A stretch of DNA of 7,501 nucleotides from assembly GCA_017303735.1 (NCBI GenBank), contig JAFLCF010000197.1:1-7501 (forward strand). Direction: 5' to 3'. Shown in pieces: positions 1 to 5,180 of this stretch (the first letter of the stretch is position 1; every line of letters begins with the position of its first letter). Source of the stretch: Anaerolineae bacterium. Its GTDB lineage: Bacteria; Chloroflexota; Anaerolineae; Anaerolineales; Villigracilaceae. Under the pieces are notes generated by a model. The model was not told the origin of the DNA. It saw nothing but the letters and a program-made list of their open reading frames with translations, and made no database searches. Position numbers and translations under genes: made by a program.

Positions 1-2
1 CC

Positions 3-131
3 AGCCAACAAAGCGTGCACCTGACGTGTGGGATTCTGCGGCATTTTCGAGCATTTTTCTGGCTTCGAGTTTTCTCTGCTCCCAAACAGAATCCACGCCC
101 GCCCACACGCAGGTAACGCAAGCCGTTAGCC
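3..131 (+). repeat. attC-like imperfect inverted repeat, copy 1
   Basis: This is a roughly 129-base inverted repeat with the layout of an integron attC site. The outer core is AGCCAAC (3-9) against GTTAGCC (125-131). The inner boxes are GCGT (13-16) with ACGC (116-119) and ACCTG (19-23) with CAGGT (110-114). GC on one arm faces a single A on the other, leaving an extrahelical base. The stem continues with CGTGTGGG (25-32) against CCCACACG (102-109), leaving A24 unpaired, and with GGATTCTG (31-38, sharing two bases with the previous arm) against CAGAATCC (87-94). The centre (39-86) differs from copies 2 and 3 but shares a ttttctggct block with them. The first gene starts 40 bases after it. The core differs from the classical GTTRRRY consensus at one position, so the attC assignment is inferred from architecture. 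An unrelated interspersed hairpin family is the alternative. Confidence 0.65.
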
Positions 132-171
132 CGTTCGTGCAAAACCATGTTTCGAATTCAGAAGGGATAAG

Positions 172-921
172 ATGAATACAAAAAAGTGGTGGTTGCTAGT
201 TTTTGCTGTGGCTTTGCTTCCATTAACTTCTTGCGGCAGGGTCTCAAGTGAGTCTGTTCCCACTCAACGAGTCCTGACACAAACGCCTTACCCTACTTAC
301 ACGCCGTATCCGACCAACACACCCTATCCCACATACACACCTTTCGTTCCCAGTTTTCCAACAACGCTTACCATTGATGAATTCCAAAAAACATTCGTAA
401 TTTACTTTCCTGGCAATTATGTTTTATCCAAAAGAGGCGAAACTTATAGCGGGGGCTCGCCTGCCGCTTATGATTTTGTTCAAGTGGGAGAGTTTCTGAA
501 ACCAGAACATCCCTACTTCAAATCACAACCACCATATTTCGATAGAATTCAGTTTCATACGTTAGAGTCCCTTCAATCCTTTTATGAATGGTGCGACCAA
601 CAAGCACTCCAACCATTAGGATTTCCCTGTTTCCAGAACGGCGACCCAGATCTTATCAACAAGTATCATGGGCAAAAGAAAGCCTTTGAAAACCGTGAAA
701 ATTACGAAGACTATACAATTCAAAAGTTTGGAGAGCGTTTTTATTTTACAAACGTAGTCGGTTGCGGAGGTGGATTTTGTGAATTCAGGGAATATACTAC
801 TTTCTTAGGTGACGTAAAAGTTGTAATCCTCATGTTACTCTATCCAAACCAGACCGAAGTGCAAAGCGAACTCAGTGACAAGTTGTTTTTGTCTTTTTAT
901 ATTGAGGAAGTTTCTGAATAA
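172..921 (+). CDS. Secreted lipoprotein with TPYPTx linker, function unknown
   Basis: A 249-residue protein of unrecognised function. A lysine-containing N-terminus, a hydrophobic stretch (residues 6-18) and the lipobox LTSC with Cys21 predict a type II signal peptide, so the mature protein is probably lipid-anchored and extracytoplasmic. Residues 38-58 are a Thr/Pro/Tyr linker of three TPYPTx hexads, a spacer style I associate with Anaerolineae surface lipoproteins. Residues from about 60 to 249 form one probable globular domain with four cysteines, including C198 and C203 in a Gly-rich CGGGFC motif that might form a disulfide. I recognise no catalytic motif. The ATG start is supported by GAAGGG at 161-166, five bases upstream. 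The gene begins 40 bases after attC-like copy 1 and stops 8 bases before copy 2, so it fills a predicted cassette. The coding call is confident; the role is unknown. Confidence 0.85.
   Translation: MNTKKWWLLVFAVALLPLTSCGRVSSESVPTQRVLTQTPYPTYTPYPTNTPYPTYTPFVPSFPTTLTIDEFQKTFVIYFPGNYVLSKRGETYSGGSPAAYDFVQVGEFLKPEHPYFKSQPPYFDRIQFHTLESLQSFYEWCDQQALQPLGFPCFQNGDPDLINKYHGQKKAFENRENYEDYTIQKFGERFYFTNVVGCGGGFCEFREYTTFLGDVKVVILMLLYPNQTEVQSELSDKLFLSFYIEEVSE
283..336 (+). repeat. Three 18-base in-frame tandem repeats encoding TPYPTx hexads
   Basis: Three consecutive 18-base units encode TPYPTY, TPYPTN and TPYPTY, and a partial unit (TPF) follows. The units differ at several third codon positions, so this is an old or selected protein repeat rather than a fresh slippage product. 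It makes an extended linker between the lipid-anchored Cys21 and the C-terminal domain of the lipoprotein. Confidence 0.85.
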
Positions 922-929
922 CAAAAACG

Positions 930-1061
930 GGCTAACAAAGCGTGCACCTGACGCTGGGGATTCTGCGCACATCCCAAGCAGTTTTCTACGCCTTATCATT
1001 TTTCTGGCTGGACGGCTTCGCCCGGTCCACGAGACGGGGCAGGTAACGCAATCCGTTCGGC
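930..1061 (+). repeat. attC-like imperfect inverted repeat, copy 2
   Basis: The outer core is GGCTAAC (930-936) and GTTCGGC (1055-1061). The inner boxes are GCGT (940-943) with ACGC (1046-1049) and ACCTG (946-950) with CAGGT (1040-1044), with the same GC-versus-A asymmetry as copy 1. The centre holds two hairpins: GGGAT (957-961) with ATCCC (971-975), and TGGAC (1009-1013) with GTCCA (1025-1029) around GGC-TTC-GCC. It matches copy 3 (2076-2207) at about 113 of 132 positions by hand count, without gaps. The lipoprotein gene stops 8 bases before it and the next gene starts 28 bases after it. Short open frames through this element are not credible genes, because the same GC-rich stems recur in non-homologous gene contexts. 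Confidence 0.7.
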
Positions 1062-2201
1062 GGCTTGGCAAAATAAAGGGAATATCATTATGAAAAATGA
1101 AAAATACTTCTATGAAAAAATAGTTTTTCTGCCCAAAATCCCACATTGGCTTTTTAGTGTTTTGTTAAGCGCTATTAGTTTTTATTTATCCCAAATTCTA
1201 GTAACAATCGACGGACAAAATTCTGATAATTTACTCATACCAAGAATACTTATTTCTGCCTATGCTTGCGTTGTCCCAGTTGTCTTAACGTGGGGGTTTT
1301 ACAATTTTCAAAAATCAGCCATTAAATTTATTGATTTTCTCCCCGAAAAAGACCATTTGGAATTCAGGCAATGGATAAGCACTAGAGCGCAAAGAATTTT
1401 TTCATTTCAATCTTGGTTAGTTAGGCTAGTTGTTTTTGCGGGGATGGTGGGAGCGTTATTCACAGTTTTCTATAATGGTTTTATTTTTTCAACAACTACA
1501 CTAAATTTAATTGCTGTTGCTGGAACAATTGTGACTTCATTTCTTGCTTGTCATGCCGCCTATATTTTAATTGACTTGATGGTTACAGCATATGACTTAA
1601 CGAATTGGCACTTCAAAATGCCCTTTTATCATTCTTCGCAACCAACAATATCAGAACTTTACAACTACTTTATGATAATAGTATTTTGGACGATAGTGGG
1701 TTACATTTTACTTGTTGGATCTATGTGGTTGATCCCTTCTCTTCAAACTCGATTTATTGGATGGATAACTATTGCAACATTTTATCCATTAGCATTATTT
1801 ATATGGACATTGCTCCAATTCCATGCCATCTTAGTTAATACTAAAAGACAAAACATGGAAATAATTGGAAAAGAGATTGAAATTGCATTATCGGAATTGC
1901 AAACAAGTAAGAAAAAAGAGTCTATTGAACGCTTGGAAAAATTAATGAGTGTTCAAGAGAACCTCAGAAAAATGAGCGAGTGGTCATTTTCTGTGCAAGG
2001 TTTTTTCACTTTTTTGTTATCATCTGGTTTGGCAATCGTACAAACAGTAATCTCAATATTGCGCCCGTAAAATGCGTCCAACACAGTATGCACCTGACGC
2101 TGGAGAGTCTGCGCACATCTCAAGCAGTTTTCTACGCCTTAGCTTTTTTCTGGCTGGACGGCTTCGCCCGGTCCACGAGGGAGGGCGGAAAATGCAAACC
2201 G
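1056..2201 (+). mobile_element. Predicted integron-type gene cassette 2 (membrane protein gene plus attC-like site)
   Basis: By the same G/TT junction rule this 1146-base unit is the second cassette. Its far core GTCCAAC (2076-2082) pairs with the core built from its own start (GTTCGGC, 1055-1061) at 6 of 7 positions counting one G-T wobble. It pairs with the core now beside it (GTTGGGC, 2201-2207) at 7 of 7 with one wobble. The circularisation signature is therefore much weaker than in cassette 1, and assignment rests mainly on gene-plus-repeat organisation. Confidence 0.45.
1090..2070 (+). CDS. Polytopic membrane protein with C-terminal coiled coil, function unknown
   Basis: A 326-residue integral membrane protein I cannot assign to a named family. 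Hydrophobic segments lie at about 19-37, 49-71, 108-130, 138-165, 193-215 and 222-246. A charged, probably coiled-coil stretch follows (about 250-297, rich in Lys and Glu), then a last hydrophobic segment at 300-323. There is no N-terminal signal peptide, ABC motif or transporter signature. The layout matches that of the next gene (2277-3479), including a His just before the fifth membrane segment (H181 here, H223 there), so the two may be distant relatives. AAAGGG at 1075-1080 lies nine bases before the ATG and supports the start. It is AT-rich compared with the downstream backbone genes, and it stops five bases before attC-like copy 3, as a cassette gene would. Confidence 0.85.
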   Translation: MKNEKYFYEKIVFLPKIPHWLFSVLLSAISFYLSQILVTIDGQNSDNLLIPRILISAYACVVPVVLTWGFYNFQKSAIKFIDFLPEKDHLEFRQWISTRAQRIFSFQSWLVRLVVFAGMVGALFTVFYNGFIFSTTTLNLIAVAGTIVTSFLACHAAYILIDLMVTAYDLTNWHFKMPFYHSSQPTISELYNYFMIIVFWTIVGYILLVGSMWLIPSLQTRFIGWITIATFYPLALFIWTLLQFHAILVNTKRQNMEIIGKEIEIALSELQTSKKKESIERLEKLMSVQENLRKMSEWSFSVQGFFTFLLSSGLAIVQTVISILRP

Positions 2202-2207
2202 TTGGGC
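2076..2207 (+). repeat. attC-like imperfect inverted repeat, copy 3
   Basis: The outer core is GTCCAAC (2076-2082) and GTTGGGC (2201-2207). This copy alone fits the classical RYYYAAC / GTTRRRY consensus on both sides. Compared with copy 2, GCGT has become GTAT (2086-2089) and its partner ACGC has become ATGC (2192-2195), so pairing is kept through one compensatory change and one G-T wobble. The small hairpin also keeps a pair by a double change (2104 A with 2120 T). The ACCTG box is intact (2092-2096), but its partner has decayed to CGGAA (2186-2190), with two mismatches and a wobble. The central TGGAC..GTCCA hairpin is identical to copy 2. The decayed box may make this the weakest recombination site of the three. 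Confidence 0.7.
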
Positions 2208-3479
2208 GTTTGTATTGCAAAATTATCTTTTCTCTTAATGCTTAAGTTTCTTGGTAAGTTCAAGATTGGAGAATAAGTGAACAAAAAATTTAAGGATAGA
2301 AATAATCAAAAACCAAAGCAACATCCAAAAGATGTTACAGAGATCGAATTGGTGTTGGATAATTTCAAAATAATCCAATCAAAACCTCTAAGGTTTTTAT
2401 TTAACAGTGCACTTATTTTAACAACGGTAATTGTCGTGTTTTTTATCTTCAATTCATGGTACACCAAAGCACCTGTTGAGGCTTTGTATGTTAGTGGCGG
2501 GATTGTGCTTATACTTTATCTATTACTCGCGAACGAATTATTTGAAAAATTTCCTCAAACAATTAAAATCTTGTGGAGAAGAAATTTACTTTGTCAATTT
2601 GACGAAAATTCTCTAAAAACAGGAATGCCGTCTCAAGAAGAATCTGTATTGAAGTTTCTCCAGGATACTCGAATATACGTAGATAGCAAAAATGGTATTT
2701 TTTGTGGTTTTGCGGGACTTTTCATCAGCGCATGGCTTGTTTGGTTGCTTGACCAAAATTGGATTTTAAATGCCCCTAGCTATATTGTTTCAATGCCAGC
2801 ACCATTAATAATCACGCTTTTTCTTAGGACGGCATTTATTTTTTCCTGCTTTATTTGTGGAATAGTTGCTTGGCATATTTTCAGCGTGGGGAAAACAATA
2901 TCCGCCCTAGGAAGAATTTTTAGGCTAGACATAAAAATCAACCATCCTGACGGCTGCGGAGGATTAAGCCCCATAGGAGATTTGTGTCTAAAACTAGTCT
3001 ATTGTGTTGCGCCTTTTCTAATACTTATTGGTGCATGGCTTATTTTCGTAAACATACTAGATATTAGTTATTTGCATATGCAATCAACTAACCTCAATAG
3101 CCTGATTTCTACTCTGCAAATATTGTTACTTCCCTTCACAATGTTGAGTTTTCTAATTTTCTTCTTTCCAATAATATCAATACGAAATTCAATGTTACAC
3201 GCTAAATCGTTACTAGATATTCAATTAGATGCCATTAGTCAAAAAATTCATTCAATCGAAATGGATCTATTAACGCAGGCAGACAGTTTACCAACTGATA
3301 GACGAATAATTCTTGAGGAAGATATTGATTTTCTCAAACGCTCATATGGTCGTTTTCAGCCTATCCCCACCTGGCCATTTAGATTTAGTCATCTATTTCG
3401 TCTTACGACATCTCAAATCATTCCCTTTATCGGAGTGACAACTTCACTTATGTCGTTTATTAAAGACATAACAAAATAA
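2202..3479 (+). mobile_element. Possible terminal cassette 3 without a 3' attC-like site
   Basis: This unit begins at the GTT core of copy 3 and carries one gene, but no fourth repeat follows. Between the stop codon and the terminator at 3589 I find neither the GCGTGCACCTG block nor a reverse complement of the core at 2201-2207. It may be the end of the array with the 3' site lost, or a chromosomal gene against which the array ends. The end coordinate is simply the gene's stop. Confidence 0.3.
2277..3479 (+). CDS. Polytopic membrane protein with HPDGCGGL motif, function unknown
   Basis: A 400-residue integral membrane protein. After a charged, Lys/Gln-rich cytoplasmic-type N-terminus (1-38) come hydrophobic segments at about 40-60, 68-86, 140-158, 178-202, 238-260 and 277-300. 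A charged helical stretch (about 305-358) follows, then a PIPTWPF motif (362-368) and a last hydrophobic segment (about 378-396). The motif HPDGCGGLSPIGD (223-235) precedes the fifth segment. I recall similar HPD-x-x-GGL motifs in uncharacterised bacterial membrane proteins but cannot name the family. The start is GTG, supported by GGAG at 2268-2271 five bases upstream; an in-frame TAA directly before the GTG rules out a longer protein. It is strongly AT-rich. It shares topology with the preceding cassette gene, suggesting a divergent pair. The His, Asp and Cys of the motif could bind a metal, which is speculation. Confidence 0.85.
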   Translation: MNKKFKDRNNQKPKQHPKDVTEIELVLDNFKIIQSKPLRFLFNSALILTTVIVVFFIFNSWYTKAPVEALYVSGGIVLILYLLLANELFEKFPQTIKILWRRNLLCQFDENSLKTGMPSQEESVLKFLQDTRIYVDSKNGIFCGFAGLFISAWLVWLLDQNWILNAPSYIVSMPAPLIITLFLRTAFIFSCFICGIVAWHIFSVGKTISALGRIFRLDIKINHPDGCGGLSPIGDLCLKLVYCVAPFLILIGAWLIFVNILDISYLHMQSTNLNSLISTLQILLLPFTMLSFLIFFFPIISIRNSMLHAKSLLDIQLDAISQKIHSIEMDLLTQADSLPTDRRIILEEDIDFLKRSYGRFQPIPTWPFRFSHLFRLTTSQIIPFIGVTTSLMSFIKDITK

Positions 3480-3588
3480 AATATTTAGTGTAATAATTTG
3501 GGTATTCGCTATAGTTCAAAGTGTGCGAAGTAGATTTCTCGAATTGGCTTTAACATCTTCTTTTAGTTTAACAAGCCTATCACAACAA

Positions 3589-3620
3589 AAAACGCCTCTT
3601 GCAAGGCGTTTTCTTTTTTA
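3589..3620. terminator. Two-way intrinsic terminator between the array and malQ
   Basis: A nine-pair stem is formed by AAAACGCCT (3589-3597) and AGGCGTTTT (3604-3612) with loop CTTGCA. On the + strand it is followed by a T-rich run to 3619. On the - strand it is followed by the complement of the A run at 3587-3592, so it can act both ways. It overlaps the region just after the malQ stop codon and lies about 110 bases after the last + strand gene. Its position suits insulation of the convergent storage operon and cassette array. Confidence 0.85.
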
Positions 3621-5123
3621 TCTCAAAGTCATCCAATTCAGTTCGCGCAGCCCAGCCGCCAGGTCTTCGCGGAAGTCCGCTTCAGACATGCGCCATTCCC
3701 AGTTTCCGCCAAGCCTGCTGGGAAAGTTCATGCGAGCCTCTCCGCCCAAGCCAAGCACATCTTGCATGGGAGCTACTGCAAATATCGCCACAGACTTCCA
3801 CACGGTGCGGATCAAGTCCCAGGCGAAATCATGTCCATCCACGCGGAGGTAGCGGCGGGCGAAATCTTTTTCCACATCAGGGGCGCTGGCGTACCAGCCC
3901 ATGGCAGTGTCATTATCATGCGTGCCTGTGTAAGCCACACAGTTCGGCACATAGTTATGCGGCAAAAATGGATTGTCGGGTCCGGTAAACGCGAACTGCA
4001 AGACCTTCATGCCGGGCAGGTCAAATGCGGCGAGCAGTTCGATTACATCAGGGGTGATGAGACCCAGGTCTTCAGCGACGATGGGCAACCCCGTGCCAGG
4101 GACGATGACACCATTCCCAAGATCGGCATCAATGGCGCGGAATAAGTCCGCGCCGGGACCGGGCACCCAATGACCATGCTCCGCAGTGGTATGCGTGGCA
4201 GGGATCTCATAATACCCCGCAAAGCCACGGAAGTGGTCAAAGCGCAAAATATCCACAGTCTGCAACACGGCGCGCACACGAGAAAGCCACCAGGCATAGC
4301 CATCTTTCTTGTGAATCTTCCAGTTATAGAGCGGGTTACCCCACAACTGTCCCGTTGTTGAGAAAAGATCCGGTGGAACGCCTGCTACAACAGTGGGATT
4401 CCCCCCCTCATCCAAATGGAAGAGTTTGGGGTTTGCCCACACATCCGCAGAGTCATACGCGACGAAGATGGGAATATCGCCCATGATCTGAATGCCTTTT
4501 TCATTGGCATACTTGCGCAGCTTGGTCCACTGGCGGAAGAAAAGGAATTGATAGAAGGAATACCGTTCGATCTCGACAGCCAATTCTTTTTTGGCTTTGT
4601 TCAACGCGGATTTTTTACGAGAGCGCAAGTCTGCACTCCAACCATTCCACGCACCGCCACCGTTGGCTTCTTTGAGCGCCATAAAAAGTGCAAAGTCATC
4701 GAGCCAGCTTGCGTTTTCGGCGCAGAAATAATTGAAGGCATCACGCAAGGGCTCGGGGTTGGTTTGGAAGCGCTGAAACGCTATCAGCAGAAGATCCAGC
4801 TTCTTCGGGATGAACAAGCCAAAGTCCACTTTTGAGGCGGGCAGTTCTTTTAATCCAGCAAGGTCTGCTTCAGTCACCAATCCATCTGCCAGCAAATCAT
4901 CGGGGCTGATCAGATAGGGATTCCCTGCGAAGGCAGAAAAACATTGATAGGGCGAGTCACCATAGCCCGTAGGACCAAGCGGCAGGATCTGCCAAATTTT
5001 ACAACCGGTCGATGCGAGCCAATCGACAAAACGATGGGCTTGCGGACCAATATCGCCAATGCCATACGAACCCGGCAAACTTGTGGGATGAAGAAGAATT
5101 CCTGAAGAACGTTTGAATGCCAT
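3618..5123 (-). CDS. malQ: 4-alpha-glucanotransferase (amylomaltase, GH77)
   Basis: This enzyme transfers segments of alpha-1,4-glucan between chains (disproportionation), releasing glucose, in cytoplasmic glycogen and maltodextrin metabolism. The 501-residue product shows family GH77 signatures throughout. It has the N-terminal SGILLHPTSLPG block (7-18) and LGPTGYGDSPYQ (49-60). It also has GDIPIFVAYDSADVWANP (215-232), the nucleophile Asp296 in RFDHFRG, the acid/base Glu351 in AEDLG and Asp403 in GTHDND. Length is usual for bacterial MalQ. I place the start at 5123 (MAFKRSSG), not at an in-frame ATG 45 bases earlier. AAGGTGA lies two bases upstream of the chosen ATG, the conserved domain begins there, and the longer version would start inside a strong intergenic hairpin. 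It is the last gene of a probable ppk2-glgA-malQ operon, 57 bases after glgA, and ends at a terminator. Confidence 0.95.
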   Translation of the reverse strand: MAFKRSSGILLHPTSLPGSYGIGDIGPQAHRFVDWLASTGCKIWQILPLGPTGYGDSPYQCFSAFAGNPYLISPDDLLADGLVTEADLAGLKELPASKVDFGLFIPKKLDLLLIAFQRFQTNPEPLRDAFNYFCAENASWLDDFALFMALKEANGGGAWNGWSADLRSRKKSALNKAKKELAVEIERYSFYQFLFFRQWTKLRKYANEKGIQIMGDIPIFVAYDSADVWANPKLFHLDEGGNPTVVAGVPPDLFSTTGQLWGNPLYNWKIHKKDGYAWWLSRVRAVLQTVDILRFDHFRGFAGYYEIPATHTTAEHGHWVPGPGADLFRAIDADLGNGVIVPGTGLPIVAEDLGLITPDVIELLAAFDLPGMKVLQFAFTGPDNPFLPHNYVPNCVAYTGTHDNDTAMGWYASAPDVEKDFARRYLRVDGHDFAWDLIRTVWKSVAIFAVAPMQDVLGLGGEARMNFPSRLGGNWEWRMSEADFREDLAAGLRELNWMTLR

Positions 5124-5141
5124 AGTCACCTTAATTTTATT

Positions 5142-5172
5142 GCTCGTGCAGAGGCTAAGCCCCTGCACGAGC
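5142..5172. promoter_or_regulatory. Strong intercistronic hairpin between glgA and malQ
   Basis: GCTCGTGCAG (5142-5151) and CTGCACGAGC (5163-5172) form a perfect ten-pair stem. A GGC/GCC inner stem follows after one mismatch, capped by a three-base loop. In the direction of the operon it is followed by AATAAAATTAA rather than a T run, so it is not an ordinary terminator for glgA. On the + strand it is followed by a T-rich stretch. It lies 18 bases before the malQ start on the - strand and could protect upstream mRNA or tune malQ expression; the role is inferred. Confidence 0.7.
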
Positions 5173-5180
5173 GAGTATTT

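Larger units (their letters stand above)
126..1055 (+). mobile_element. Predicted integron-type gene cassette 1 (lipoprotein gene plus attC-like site)
   Basis: If recombination occurs after the G of the GTT core, as in known integrons, this 930-base unit is one cassette holding one gene and the 3' attC-like site. The decisive observation is that the unit's start (GTTAGCCCGTT, 125-135) is an exact 11-base reverse complement of its far core (AACGGGCTAAC, 926-936). The far core pairs worse with the GTT core that now sits beside it (5 of 7 at 1055-1061). This is expected when both halves of a site came from one circular cassette. No integrase or attI site is visible in the window. Confidence 0.5.

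Noticed and set aside
875..1093. Open frame of 72 codons on the + strand through attC-like copy 2
   Set aside because: It overlaps the end of the lipoprotein gene and is mostly the GC-rich repeat; the frame is open because the stems lack stops, and there is no supported ribosome site.
3..2207. The repeats as a CRISPR array
   Set aside because: Units are ~130 bases, spaced by whole genes of about 0.9-1.1 kb and folded as long hairpins; there are no short regular spacers or cas genes.
3..2207. The repeats as ends of an insertion sequence or MITE
   Set aside because: No transposase and no clear target duplications were seen, and all copies lie in one orientation just after stop codons; a MITE-like family is still possible and is kept as the main alternative.
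1980..2276. Open frame of 98 codons on the + strand through attC-like copy 3
   Set aside because: It begins inside the membrane protein gene in another frame and runs through the repeat. Its end directly before the GTG at 2277 is only the in-frame stop that fixes the next gene's start.
3566..3572. GTTTAAC, which fits the RYYYAAC core, as a remnant of a fourth attC-like site
   Set aside because: No inner boxes or GTT partner follow, it is not complementary to the core at 2201-2207, and a seven-base degenerate match is expected by chance.
3523..4361. Several open frames on the + strand opposite malQ, up to 129 codons
   Set aside because: They are antisense shadows of a full-length GH77 gene with all catalytic motifs; none shows a recognisable domain.
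5124..5168. A 15-residue N-terminal extension of MalQ from an ATG at 5168
   Set aside because: It would start inside a strong hairpin, has no ribosome site and adds residues before the conserved GH77 N-terminus; AAGGTGA fits the ATG at 5123.
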